This document shows positions 1-8,594 of a stretch of 64,000 nucleotides of DNA, piece after piece. A program made the position numbers and the translations under genes. The stretch covers positions 1,984,001-2,048,000 of the forward strand of contig NZ_CP120733.1 in NCBI RefSeq assembly GCF_029542625.1, written 5' to 3'. Source of the DNA: Tepidibacter hydrothermalis. Its GTDB lineage: Bacteria > Bacillota > Clostridia > Peptostreptococcales > Peptostreptococcaceae. The notes below the pieces were generated by a model that was not told the origin of the DNA, searched no databases, and saw only the letters and a program-made list of their open reading frames with translations. Positions within the stretch are counted from its first letter, which is position 1. The number at the start of each line of letters is the position of its first letter.

Positions 1-419
1 AGCTGTTCCATCTTCACCAGGTATTTATTGAAGTTATGAATCATGTGCTTTGAAAGTACGTTCTTCACATTTTCCCAAATCACGATCCTTGGCTTCCAAA
101 TACCCATCTGTTCAATGATGTTCAAAGTTTCCCACATTAAACTTGACCTGGTTTCACTTCCTTCATCAGCACCTTTTTGATAACCTGCAATTGAAAAATC
201 TTGACATGGTGACCCATGAATTAAAATGTCAGGTTTCAAATTCCAACCTACAACTGATTGTGTTTTATGTGCTAATTCATCAGCAAACATTGCGTTATAC
301 GATCTAACAGCCTTTTCATCAATTTCAACATAATCAATTGCCTTAACTGGAATACCTATATTTCTAAGTGCAATCCTTGGACTTCCTATTCCACCGAATA
401 ATTCAAGTATTTTAATCAA
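1..419 (-). CDS. DNA (cytosine-5-)-methyltransferase, partial (N-terminal part)
   Basis: Transfers a methyl group from S-adenosylmethionine to C5 of cytosine in DNA; phages use such enzymes to evade host restriction. The first ~139 residues are visible and the gene runs off the left edge. Start is TTG at 419, eight bases after AAGGGGTG. Visible motifs: the SAM-binding ELFGGIGSPRIAL near the N-terminus, the catalytic GSPCQDFSIAG loop with the nucleophilic Cys, and IWENVKNV (ENV motif). No restriction endonuclease is next to it in the window, so it is probably an orphan phage methylase. The recognition domain is not visible, so its target is unknown. Confidence 0.93.
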   Translation of the reverse strand, partial: MIKILELFGGIGSPRIALRNIGIPVKAIDYVEIDEKAVRSYNAMFADELAHKTQSVVGWNLKPDILIHGSPCQDFSIAGYQKGADEGSETRSSLMWETLNIIEQMGIWKPRIVIWENVKNVLSKHMIHNFNKYLVKMEQ

Positions 420-433
420 GCTGTTTTCACCCC

Positions 434-2320
434 TTACTTTGAAACAAATATTCTGTATTTCTTACCATTGATTTTCTTATCAGCAATAATAAAATCAAAG
501 TGCCTTTTAACCTGTTTTGAAAACTCACCATTTGATAAAGGTTGCAAGCTGTTTGCCAAGCAATATTCCTGGTATGCTTTATAAGCTTGATTTGTTGGTT
601 CATTTTCAATTTCATCCTTATCAGTTTCTTTAAAGAAACCAAGGATTGGATTGTTGTTTTCTTCAAATTCTTCAAGTTCTCTTTGAACCTGTTCAGATTC
701 AGTGAACTTTCTTTCAATCAGAACCCTTTTCAATGCTTTAAGTCCAAGCTGAATGAAATATTCAATTGCTTCCTGACTTTGCAACTTATCACCAATGAAT
801 GGAACATAATCAGGATCACTGCTGCTGAATTTTGCATTGAATGGAACAATTATCAATCTTCTCAATAGTGCATATGAATCTCTACCTTTACCGATTCTTG
901 GAATGTTATTTGCTGAAAACAGCAACTTCACATATGGTTCAAACTCAAACTTTGGTTGTCCTTTCTGTTCACAATCTATGGTTTCACCAGTAACAATTTT
1001 CTTGAACTCTGCTGCATCAGTCACAAATTCTTCTGAAATATCATCACCGACATTTGCAAGTTTTCCGTACATCATGACTGTTGAAAATCTGTCATTCAAC
1101 TTCTTCAAGTCAAGAACTGAAACATTCCTTTTTCCAAGCATGGTCTTCAACATATTCAAGAAAGTAGACTTTCCGTTTGATCCTGTACCTGTCAAAATGA
1201 ATGCCTTTCCGAGTTCATTTCTTCTGAACATTGTGTAACCAACCATTTCTTCAAGCAGCATCCTAATTTGCTTATCATTGCATGATATTCTGTCAAGGGT
1301 CTTGTCTGTAAGTTCATCATATGCGTTTGGGTTGTAATCCCAATCAATCTTATTGGTGATGACATGTTCATGTGAGAAGGGAACAAAGGTGTCATCATAT
1401 ATGTTCAGAAGTCCATTCCTGAAAGCAATCCAATTTGCTTCTGTTGCCTGTGTATTTTCTCTTATTAAAATGTCAAGGTAGGAAAGGACTTCTGTTCTTT
1501 TTGCTCTGTTCAACTGTGGGATATGTCTTATCATTTCAGCTTCAATTTCAGCAAGTCCACTGATGTAAATTCCATCTTTGTATAGGTGCAACTGGTTGTT
1601 GATCCTTTTGATGTGATGATTGTTTTTCAGATAGATTGCAAACTTATCAAATAAAAAGGTGCTGCCTTTAAAAAATACTGGTTTTGAAAAAGCATCATCC
1701 CTTAATATGATTTCAATTTCATCTTCTGAAAGGGGAACTTTTAACACAAATTCATTGATTATTCTGATGGTTTCCCTTGCTTGTTCAACTTCAAAATCAT
1801 TTGACTGTAAGGTCAATATGTAATTGAATAAAGCCTGATTTCTTCCATCACCTGCTTTCATTTCAATGAAGTCTGTGTTTGTCTTAATTGGAAGAAGCCA
1901 CTTTGGAAGGTCTTGTGCTTCTTCATTTTCACCTGTTGTGTCATACAAAATTTTTCTTTCTTTATCCTTAAATTTTAAAATAGAATAAGAGTTTCTTTTA
2001 CCAATCTTAATATCAGCAGTTATTCCAATTGCAAGATTTGCATGTGTTCTGTTGGTGACTACACCTTTATTCTTGAATAAGAAGTGTTTGCCCCTTGTTG
2101 TTTCGTAAACCCTGCATTTTAAATTCTTTTCTTGAACAATCTTGAACAGTATTTCACTTTGGTCAAAGTCATCAACATCAATCAATATGGTTTCAGCATC
2201 AAGTATGCCTGCAAATTCAGATAATGATTGAACTTGTTCATAGGACTTGAAATCTGTTCTGCCTTTGAATTTTTCTATGCATTTCTTGTTTTTAGTTTCA
2301 ACATATCCTTTGAAGAACAA
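434..2320 (-). CDS. Phage primase / superfamily 3 helicase (D5-like)
   Basis: A 628-residue replication protein predicted to prime and unwind phage DNA. The N-terminal part resembles a primase-polymerase domain (ILIDVDDF acidic motif near residue 47). The C-terminal half is an SF3 helicase: Walker A GTGSNGKSTFLNML, Walker B-like LANVGDDIS, and sensor FSANNIPR. This order is typical of D5-type phage/plasmid primases. The start is TTG, because the frame is closed by a TGA just upstream; AAAGGA lies about 14 bases before it. It follows the DNA polymerase and a 98-residue gene in the same leftward operon, which together form the replication module. Confidence 0.92.
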   Translation of the reverse strand: MFFKGYVETKNKKCIEKFKGRTDFKSYEQVQSLSEFAGILDAETILIDVDDFDQSEILFKIVQEKNLKCRVYETTRGKHFLFKNKGVVTNRTHANLAIGITADIKIGKRNSYSILKFKDKERKILYDTTGENEEAQDLPKWLLPIKTNTDFIEMKAGDGRNQALFNYILTLQSNDFEVEQARETIRIINEFVLKVPLSEDEIEIILRDDAFSKPVFFKGSTFLFDKFAIYLKNNHHIKRINNQLHLYKDGIYISGLAEIEAEMIRHIPQLNRAKRTEVLSYLDILIRENTQATEANWIAFRNGLLNIYDDTFVPFSHEHVITNKIDWDYNPNAYDELTDKTLDRISCNDKQIRMLLEEMVGYTMFRRNELGKAFILTGTGSNGKSTFLNMLKTMLGKRNVSVLDLKKLNDRFSTVMMYGKLANVGDDISEEFVTDAAEFKKIVTGETIDCEQKGQPKFEFEPYVKLLFSANNIPRIGKGRDSYALLRRLIIVPFNAKFSSSDPDYVPFIGDKLQSQEAIEYFIQLGLKALKRVLIERKFTESEQVQRELEEFEENNNPILGFFKETDKDEIENEPTNQAYKAYQEYCLANSLQPLSNGEFSKQVKRHFDFIIADKKINGKKYRIFVSK

Positions 2321-2327
2321 CTTTCAA

Positions 2328-2624
2328 TCACCGTCCTTTCTGTTTTAATTTCTTAAATTCTGCTAACCATAATTTTGAATTTTTCTTTAACCAATTGTTC
2401 AATTGTTCAATGTTTTGTTCACTACCTGCTTGAATTATGAACTTCATCAGCTTCCTTCTATGAACCACATTCAAACATTTTTCTTTACCTGCCTTGGTCT
2501 TATATGTTTCAAAAGTCTTATCCAAGTAAAGTTGCATTACACCTTTAGGGTGTGGATCATTGGTGCTGTATGGTTTCCCATTCCAATCAGTGTTGTATTT
2601 GATTATCAATATATTTTCATCCAT
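2328..2624 (-). CDS. Small phage protein of unknown function
   Basis: A 98-residue protein starting at ATG 2624, whose start overlaps the polymerase stop (TAATG) and is preceded by GGGGTGATTTA. It is rich in Lys and aromatic residues, ending in a basic tail (WLAEFKKLKQKGR). I do not recognise a family. Translational coupling to the DNA polymerase and position before the primase/helicase suggest a small replication accessory or DNA-binding protein; that is inference from context only. Confidence 0.75.
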   Translation of the reverse strand: MDENILIIKYNTDWNGKPYSTNDPHPKGVMQLYLDKTFETYKTKAGKEKCLNVVHRRKLMKFIIQAGSEQNIEQLNNWLKKNSKLWLAEFKKLKQKGR

Positions 2625-4363
2625 TAAATCACCCCAAAATCTGATAATCTTTTCTTTGCCATGTTGATGTACCATTCTTTATCAAGTTTACTAGGTACTT
2701 TTACACCATTAACTTCATCATTGTATATGAAGCAGTTTTCAGGTGAATTTGGCATCTTTGCTGCTTTACCTGTTTTAGCATGTACTTTCTTGACACCAAG
2801 GTCAGTTGGAAGGGTAGAAGCAAACATTCTGATACATTTTTCTTTTACAATTTCTTCACCATGAAGAATATGTGTGTACTTACCACTGATTTTTGATACC
2901 AGTTGATATTCTTTAAGGTCATCACATTTATCAATTGTTTGTTCAACTGGAATGTTGTGAACCATGTAATTAATTAGTGCTTTATTCACTATTGGAAGAT
3001 CATAATCAAGGTTGTTCAATTTCTTGACATATCCACCTTTGGATTTGTATTTTCCATCAGGACTGACAATGATGTAATTGTTGACATCCTTCTGAAAGAC
3101 CTTTCTGAATTCTTCAAATTCAAGAACCAGGTGTGTTCTTTGTTCCCACTCATAACAAATGTCATCAATCAATTCAAAATCTTCATATCTGTTCATTTTG
3201 ACTAAAACACCATCAGTATTTGATTGAATGATTTGACAGTGTGGTTCAAGCTTTTCAATTAGATCAAGCAGAAGAAGTTGACCATATACACAAACCCTGT
3301 TTGCCTGTCTTGGGTCATAAAGCTGATTGTTCTTGTCTTTCATTGCACCATATGTTCCATTTAGAACCAATTTCAAAGGAAGCTGCAATGGATTCTTTTC
3401 TGCTTTGTATTTAAGCCTTGTATGATAAATTTCTTCATACTTGTTTGGGTCTTTCATGTTTCTACTTCCAAGGTTGTATTGAATCATCAGTGAAGGGTAT
3501 AGTGAAGCAACATCCATATTCAAGTAGTAACCTTCACCTGAATACTTATCTAATGCACCATGAACCCCACCCCAAGCAAATACATGTGGTACACCTGCAA
3601 CCATGATGTCAAGTTGATTTTTCTTTGACCTTGGATTATCAGGATCAACTTTGTATTTTCTGTTTTCAGGATTCTTGTACCAATCAACCACTTCTGTATA
3701 CTTTTCAATTTGCATAGTAGAAGGGAAGTCAATGTCAAATTCATCATTATGATCTTTCTTTGTAGCATCAAGGATGATTGATGAAAGTTGAACTTTTGTC
3801 TTTGAAAGTAAGAAAAGATCCAGTGGTTTGTCCTTACATGCAAGTTTCACCAATCCCATATGTGCTTCAAAATCATCTTTTCTTTCCAGGAAGACTTCAA
3901 CCGTTTGTTCAACGTCATGTCTACAATATTTCACTGTTTCATTAAGTTCTTCTTGTGTTAATTTCCTATCTATATCAAAAGGAACACTTGATTCCTTTAT
4001 GTTGTTTCCCATGAATCCTTCAAAGGTTTTCAAACCCCTGTCAATTCCAGTCATAACATCATAGTTTATAAGTTTTATATTTCTAAGTAGTGAAGAAAAC
4101 TTCCATCCTGGATTACCTTTTACAATGATGTAGTCATTGATTCTTTTAGGGTCAAACCCACAAAGGATGCCTTTGAGAATGTATTGGTCATAATGTCTTG
4201 AATTGAATCCAACCCATATTTCATTGACATTTTCACTGTGTAATTTTTCAAGTGCATCAGGGTCATTAATAATGACATGTTCCTTTTTGTTTGTCATATC
4301 AATCACTACAACCAACCAATCTTCTTTGAAAACTTCAAAGTCATAGAACAACAATTTATTCAC
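2624..4363 (-). CDS. Family B DNA polymerase (phage)
   Basis: Replicative DNA polymerase of 579 residues. The N-terminal 3'-5' exonuclease domain shows LLFYDFEVF (Exo I acidic pair) and YCRHDVEQTVEVF (Exo III type). The polymerase domain shows motif A NMDVASLYPSLMIQYN, motif B LVLNGTYGAMKD and motif C IQSNTDGVLVK, where the usual DTD core reads NTD. The size is small for the family. Start is GTG 4363 after AAAGGATGT. It lies between the DUF669 gene and the primase/helicase. The NTD instead of DTD in motif C keeps the second Asp and is seen in some phage polymerases, so activity is still expected. Confidence 0.93.
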   Translation of the reverse strand: MNKLLFYDFEVFKEDWLVVVIDMTNKKEHVIINDPDALEKLHSENVNEIWVGFNSRHYDQYILKGILCGFDPKRINDYIIVKGNPGWKFSSLLRNIKLINYDVMTGIDRGLKTFEGFMGNNIKESSVPFDIDRKLTQEELNETVKYCRHDVEQTVEVFLERKDDFEAHMGLVKLACKDKPLDLFLLSKTKVQLSSIILDATKKDHNDEFDIDFPSTMQIEKYTEVVDWYKNPENRKYKVDPDNPRSKKNQLDIMVAGVPHVFAWGGVHGALDKYSGEGYYLNMDVASLYPSLMIQYNLGSRNMKDPNKYEEIYHTRLKYKAEKNPLQLPLKLVLNGTYGAMKDKNNQLYDPRQANRVCVYGQLLLLDLIEKLEPHCQIIQSNTDGVLVKMNRYEDFELIDDICYEWEQRTHLVLEFEEFRKVFQKDVNNYIIVSPDGKYKSKGGYVKKLNNLDYDLPIVNKALINYMVHNIPVEQTIDKCDDLKEYQLVSKISGKYTHILHGEEIVKEKCIRMFASTLPTDLGVKKVHAKTGKAAKMPNSPENCFIYNDEVNGVKVPSKLDKEWYINMAKKRLSDFGVI

Positions 4364-4467
4364 ATCCTTTCTGTATAAAGTTTAATATTCTTGTTAATAC
4401 TAATAATGGGGAAGTGTAGGGGAAGGGATGCTTTTAAAAAAATTGATGCACCCCTGACCCAAAGTTG

Positions 4468-4983
4468 TTATTCTACTTCAAACACTTCTGTGATTTCATA
4501 TGTGCTGAAATCTTTCTTTCCTTTGCCATATTTTAAGTTAAATTCAAGTTTTCCATCAATTTCTTCCATAACATCCATAAGGAAATTACCATACTGATTG
4601 TAAGAATCAAATAATCTGTCCCTAGGTTCTTTTCCTTTTTTAATATCAATTTGATTAAAATTTTCAGCAGTTTCATTAACAACATCTGATTCCATACTTT
4701 TCAATAATTCATTTACAATGTGGATTTGGAAACCTTGGTTTATTACCTGCCAAAATGGAATATTTTCACCTTTATATTCTCCTTCAAGCACTTTAAAAAA
4801 TATTGTAACCATTGGGTCACCCTTCTTAGATTCGCCTAATTCCATTTTGTCTACTCTAACTTCATACTGTCCATGTGGTACATCCCTAAACGATCCTGTT
4901 CCTTTTTTTGCTGCTTCTCTCACATCTTCTTGTAATCCTTTTGTATCAATTGCATCATCAAATTTATCCCAAATATTTGCCAT
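4468..4983 (-). CDS. DUF669 phage protein, likely ssDNA-binding
   Basis: A 171-residue protein whose N-terminal half has the DUF669 pattern: FDDAID near the start, GSFRDVPHGQYEVRVDKMEL, a middle with GDPMVTIFFKVLEGEYKG and IPFWQVINQGFQIHIVNELL. DUF669 proteins lie in phage recombination/replication modules next to RecA-like ATPases and are proposed to bind single-stranded DNA. It sits between the polymerase and the nuclease-ATPase, which is the usual context. Start at ATG 4983 is preceded by AAAGGTGAATTAAA. The ssDNA role is family-level inference. Confidence 0.85.
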   Translation of the reverse strand: MANIWDKFDDAIDTKGLQEDVREAAKKGTGSFRDVPHGQYEVRVDKMELGESKKGDPMVTIFFKVLEGEYKGENIPFWQVINQGFQIHIVNELLKSMESDVVNETAENFNQIDIKKGKEPRDRLFDSYNQYGNFLMDVMEEIDGKLEFNLKYGKGKKDFSTYEITEVFEVE

Positions 4984-5004
4984 TTTAATTCACCTTTACC
5001 TTTC

Positions 5005-5349
5005 TTATTTTGAATTTTTATTTGTAAACATATTACTGAACAGTGCATCTGCAATTGACTTTGCAAATAAGTCTTGTGCAGTTGGTTTATAATCTTCATC
5101 TTTCTTCAAGTCCAAATCTTTGAAAACTTGGTCAAGCATCAAATCACATGCTGCCTTATCAAATACCTGCTTGATTTCAGGGTCTTTCATCAAGATTGTT
5201 GAAATGGATGTTGCCACACAACTTTTAATCACTGATGGTTTAACTTCATCAGGAAGGAATTCCATTGGTGCAAGGTTGACTGCCATTGTCATTCCTTTGA
5301 CATGACCTTTATCATGTAGAAGCTTCATGAATTTTTCATAATTAGTCAC
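5005..5349 (-). CDS. Small phage protein of unknown function
   Basis: A 114-residue protein starting at GTG 5349 after AAAAGGGGTGAATAATA. It appears mostly helical, with acidic stretches such as DLDLKKDEDYKP. No known family is recognised. It lies two bases after the nuclease-ATPase gene and just before the DUF669 gene in a tightly packed operon, so it is probably made together with the recombination proteins; no specific role can be given. Confidence 0.7.
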   Translation of the reverse strand: MTNYEKFMKLLHDKGHVKGMTMAVNLAPMEFLPDEVKPSVIKSCVATSISTILMKDPEIKQVFDKAACDLMLDQVFKDLDLKKDEDYKPTAQDLFAKSIADALFSNMFTNKNSK

Positions 5350-5351
5350 TA

Positions 5352-7112
5352 TTATTCACCCCTTTTCTTTCTAGTTCTTGTCTTTGGTTTTTCTTCTTTT
5401 TCAGCTTCATCAGAAGTTTCTTCATTTGAATCTTCACTTCTTAATTTTCTTGAACGTGTTCTTTTCTTTGGTTCTTCTTTTTCAGGTTCTTCAACTGGTT
5501 CAGAACTCATATTTTCTTCATCTGTCACTTCATTTTCTTCTGTTGATGTTTCTTTCTTTGTTCTTCCTTTTCTACCACCAGTGGACTTATTTGAAGCTTC
5601 TTCTTTCTTCGGTTCACCTTTAAGTTTTGCAACTGCATTTTTATTTGCTTCTTCATAAACTTCAAGGAAAGCATCATAATCAAGTGGAATTTCATTTGTT
5701 GAAGCAGTAAGTCTGCCACCACCAAAGATGACTTCATTTGTCTTGAATGATAGTGTTCTAATTTCACCATCAGCAATGACCCTTGCCACAATATCAACCA
5801 TTCCTGCAACCTTATTTGCTGTCTTCTCTTGAAGGTTTGGTTTGATTGCTGTGATCTTGTCACCACCTTTTTTAGTGATGTCCTTTGAAGTATCTTCATG
5901 ACTGATCAGGATAATGTTTTCATAATCCAAGTTCATAAGCTTCTTCAATGTTGAAAGAAATTCAGTTCTAACCTTATCCCATGCCCTGAAACTGTCATCT
6001 GATTCATGAGTGATTCCCATTTGGTCATACATGTAAAGTCTGCAATGTTCATAAGTATCTTCAAGTAAGTCAACAATGATTGTTTTAAACTCATTGTCTT
6101 TCTTTTCAAGTTCAGCAATAACATCCTTGAATGTTTGCCATGCCAATGTTCTTTTGGTCATTCTTCCTTCAACTGAAACCTTGTCTTTGATTGCAATAAA
6201 TTGTGCAGTAATTCCAAATTTAATATTTCCATCGGTATTCAGCATTAGTGGGTCAGGGAAAGCATCTGCAAAAGTTGTCTTTCCACTGAATGGTGAACCA
6301 TAAATCCAAATAGCCTTCTTTTTAATCTTTCCAATGTTCCTTCTTTCATTTTTGGGTAATAGCATATAATCCCATCCTTTCTGACAATAGTCTTGGTATT
6401 CACAAAAGTTACAAAGATAACTTTCACATTTTGGATATTCTGTTGCTTCTAATACGTTCTTAACATCAATCATGAATTCAACCACTTTTGATGGATCGTA
6501 TTCAATTGGAACAAGTCTTGGTTCAAGCTTGTCCAATTCACTTTCAATTTTTTTCCTAAACTGAAACAAGTCTTCTGTTTTCTTCTGCTTTATACTTGTC
6601 TTTGGTGCAAATAAGAAGTACATGTTTCTGATTGTTTTTCCAGGGTTTTCTTTTTCCCAAAAGTATTTGTACAAATGAAGCTGTTGTGACTTCTTGTAAT
6701 TTGAAACATTGTTGGAATACTTGAAGTCGTATAAATCATATTGATTTGGAACTTCAACCCCACGTTCAAATACTGTTGCAGGTGCAAGAAGGTCAACATA
6801 TCCAATGAAATGTTCATTTTCAATTTTGATTTCATATTCACCCTGTGGAATCATTTCTGCTGCTTTTGGTACAATTATTTCAAGCTTCATTGCTTCTTCA
6901 ATATGTCTATCTGTAATGATTGGATATGACGTGTAATATTCTTTGATTGCCACATCCACACCCTTTTCCAATCCCGTATGAAGTGCAGTTCCAATAATCA
7001 ATGGATGTGCTGCATTATCGGTTGGTAAAGTTAGTATTTTGTCAATATATCGCAACTTGTACTTGAAAGGGCATTTCTTATATAAGTCAATTCTTGAATG
7101 TGATGTTTGCAA
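5352..7112 (-). CDS. Fused Cas4/AddB-like PD-(D/E)XK nuclease and RecA-like ATPase
   Basis: A 586-residue two-domain protein. Residues ~1-255 form a PD-(D/E)XK nuclease: a first Cys in YKKCPFKYKLRY, a conserved His in GTALHTGL, Asp in FIGYVDLL, the catalytic YDFKYS, QLHLYKYFW, and a C-terminal Cys set KCESYLCNFCEYQDYC, as in iron-sulfur nucleases (AddB, Cas4). Residues ~265-495 form a RecA-like AAA ATPase with Walker A YGSPFSGKTTF, Walker B FKTIIVDLLED and LISHEDTS. The last ~85 residues are a charged low-complexity tail of Glu/Lys/Arg/Ser. Start is TTG after AAAGGGGTGATCAA, inside the 3' end of the VRR-NUC gene. Likely phage recombination or end processing; in other phages these two activities are usually separate genes. 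Confidence 0.87.
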   Translation of the reverse strand: MQTSHSRIDLYKKCPFKYKLRYIDKILTLPTDNAAHPLIIGTALHTGLEKGVDVAIKEYYTSYPIITDRHIEEAMKLEIIVPKAAEMIPQGEYEIKIENEHFIGYVDLLAPATVFERGVEVPNQYDLYDFKYSNNVSNYKKSQQLHLYKYFWEKENPGKTIRNMYFLFAPKTSIKQKKTEDLFQFRKKIESELDKLEPRLVPIEYDPSKVVEFMIDVKNVLEATEYPKCESYLCNFCEYQDYCQKGWDYMLLPKNERRNIGKIKKKAIWIYGSPFSGKTTFADAFPDPLMLNTDGNIKFGITAQFIAIKDKVSVEGRMTKRTLAWQTFKDVIAELEKKDNEFKTIIVDLLEDTYEHCRLYMYDQMGITHESDDSFRAWDKVRTEFLSTLKKLMNLDYENIILISHEDTSKDITKKGGDKITAIKPNLQEKTANKVAGMVDIVARVIADGEIRTLSFKTNEVIFGGGRLTASTNEIPLDYDAFLEVYEEANKNAVAKLKGEPKKEEASNKSTGGRKGRTKKETSTEENEVTDEENMSSEPVEEPEKEEPKKRTRSRKLRSEDSNEETSDEAEKEEKPKTRTRKKRGE

Positions 7113-7447
7113 TTGATCACCCCTTTCATAATTTCTTTGAACTGTTCAAAACCATCAGGATATAAGATGATTCCAATTCCATTTGACTGATTAATCCTTG
7201 CTGTATTCATCTTTTGAAGTTCAGAAGGTTTACCTTTTGATGCTTTCAATTCTGCTGTGATGAAGAAACCATTCACACAAAGAATCAGGTCAGGGATGCC
7301 ACTTTTCTGATAACCACCACCCCAAATCTTTGTGAACCATCCAATCTGCTTTTCCTTCATATGATGTGAAGGTGTGCCTGCTTGATAAACACCGATTGAA
7401 TGAAGGTACTTTTCAACCTTTTTTTCAAATAACTTTTCTGATGCCAA
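7031..7447 (-). CDS. VRR-NUC domain nuclease
   Basis: A 138-residue protein with the VRR-NUC fold of the PD-(D/E)XK superfamily: E-x8-YLHSIG near the N-terminus, GIPDLILCVNGFFITAELKA holding the catalytic Asp and the E-x-K pair, then KPSELQKMNTARI. Such phage nucleases are thought to cut structured or Holliday-type DNA. Start is TTG 7447 after GAAGGGTGAA. Its 3' end overlaps the start of the nuclease-ATPase gene by 82 bases in another frame, so the last ~27 residues are encoded in shared DNA and look family-atypical (Cys and Ser rich). It lies directly after an XRE-type gene. Confidence 0.88.
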   Translation of the reverse strand: MASEKLFEKKVEKYLHSIGVYQAGTPSHHMKEKQIGWFTKIWGGGYQKSGIPDLILCVNGFFITAELKASKGKPSELQKMNTARINQSNGIGIILYPDGFEQFKEIMKGVINCKHHIQELTYIRNALSSTSCDILTKY

Positions 7448-7448
7448 T

Positions 7449-7724
7449 TTATTTCACCCTTCTTCTAAGTTCAATTAATAAAGAATCAGTTGAAACTTTT
7501 GACAAATCATTTGTAGTTTTATTTTCATCGGATACTCCAATTAAGTAATCGGTAGTCACGTTAAAATATGAGGAAAGTTTTTTTATAGTTGTAATTTTCA
7601 TGGTAAAGTTATCGTTCGCCCTCGGTGACACTTGTATAGGAGGGCAATCAATTATTTCTGATAATTGAGTAGGTGTAATACCATTCTCAAACATTAAACT
7701 TTCAAGTCTTTTTCCATAATCCAT
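7449..7724 (-). CDS. XRE-family helix-turn-helix protein
   Basis: A 91-residue putative regulator. The N-terminal helix-turn-helix reads ESLMFENGITPTQLSEI with a second helix around PPIQVSPRANDNF, followed by the usual SSYFNVTTDYLIGVSDE segment that ends XRE domains. I use ATG 7724 because GGGGAGGTTGTGAA lies just before it; an upstream in-frame start adds eight residues without a better site. It is embedded in the replication operon rather than next to the lysogeny switch, so it may regulate early genes. Confidence 0.82.
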   Translation of the reverse strand: MDYGKRLESLMFENGITPTQLSEIIDCPPIQVSPRANDNFTMKITTIKKLSSYFNVTTDYLIGVSDENKTTNDLSKVSTDSLLIELRRRVK

Positions 7725-7744
7725 AGTTTCACAACCTCCCCTTC

Positions 7745-8071
7745 TCACTTCACCTTGAAAGTTAAATATGCTTTTCTGTTTGTTACCTTTGGATAATCTT
7801 CAAGCAGTTCAGCATATAATTTTGGTTCTTTCTTTTCTAATGCTTTTAGATCAATTGAAGTGGAAGTGCTGCCATTCACCCTTGTAATTTTTAAGAATCT
7901 GTTATCAATTGATTTGATTCCGTAAGCATCCATTGCTTTTTCAAGGTCTGCTTTGACTTTCTTTTCTTGGTCTTCAATCAGTTTCTTCTGTTTAGTAATG
8001 TCTGCTAATTGTTGAAATACTTGCATGTGCTGCTGTTCAAATACTTGAACTTCATTCTTTTCATTACTCAT
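7745..8071 (-). CDS. Coiled-coil phage protein of unknown function
   Basis: A 108-residue protein starting at ATG 8071 after AAAGGAATGAAGAAA. The N-terminal ~55 residues are charged and heptad-like (QQLADITKQKKLIEDQEKK), typical of a coiled coil, followed by a small beta-rich part with ITRVNGSTSTSIDLKALEKK and the ending YLTFKVK. No family is assigned with certainty. Similar coiled-coil proteins occur in phage replication modules. Its start lies inside the 3' end of the lytic transglycosylase gene, so the two are translated in tandem. Confidence 0.72.
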   Translation of the reverse strand: MSNEKNEVQVFEQQHMQVFQQLADITKQKKLIEDQEKKVKADLEKAMDAYGIKSIDNRFLKITRVNGSTSTSIDLKALEKKEPKLYAELLEDYPKVTNRKAYLTFKVK

Positions 8072-8594
8072 TTTCTTCATTCCTTTCATTGATATAATTT
8101 TTGAATTGCTCTATGTTCTTTAAAACTTTCTTGGTGTAGTCAGTTTCATAAATGCCTTTATTCCAAAGTTTCTTTGCACCTGTTTCACCAAGGTTGTAAG
8201 CCATCAATACTTTTTCAGGGTCTTCATATTTTTCAAATAGGTTTCTAAGTATGTAGATTCCTGATCTTGTATTTTGATATGGGTCAAGAAAATCTGTAAT
8301 TCCAAGCTTTTCTTTCAGCCATTCATGATTGATCGTGTTAATTTGCATCAATCCATAATCATTGGTTGAACTTACTATGTCAGAATTGAATGTGCTTTCT
8401 GTTTGAATCAATCCCATGACAAATGTAAAATCTAAATTGTAGCCATATGATAAGCAGTAAATAAATTCCTGAATATCTTCATCAAGTCCAACTTCTAGTG
8501 GAATGAATCCAAGTTCAGCACCACTTGTCCAATCTGATGAAAGACCCCCAGTTGAATGTTTTCCCATCAATAGTTCCATATGGTTCAACTTCAC
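8064..8594 (-). CDS. Lytic transglycosylase (SLT domain), catalytic part
   Basis: The SLT domain cleaves the MurNAc-GlcNAc bond of peptidoglycan. Visible motifs: MGLIQTESTFNSD with the catalytic Glu, NDYGLMQIN, and VLMAYNLGETGA. The reading frame opens inside the previous gene, and residues before about SSDWTSGAELGFIP are probably not natural coding sequence. If one base is skipped in the C5 run at 8545-8549 (G5 on the coding strand), the upstream membrane-anchor frame joins smoothly as NWGLSSDW. The protein was probably one membrane-anchored enzyme of ~240 residues. An endolysin-like enzyme within a replication module is odd; it may serve DNA entry or conjugation-like functions. Confidence 0.85.
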   Translation of the reverse strand: MKLNHMELLMGKHSTGGLSSDWTSGAELGFIPLEVGLDEDIQEFIYCLSYGYNLDFTFVMGLIQTESTFNSDIVSSTNDYGLMQINTINHEWLKEKLGITDFLDPYQNTRSGIYILRNLFEKYEDPEKVLMAYNLGETGAKKLWNKGIYETDYTKKVLKNIEQFKNYINERNEENE

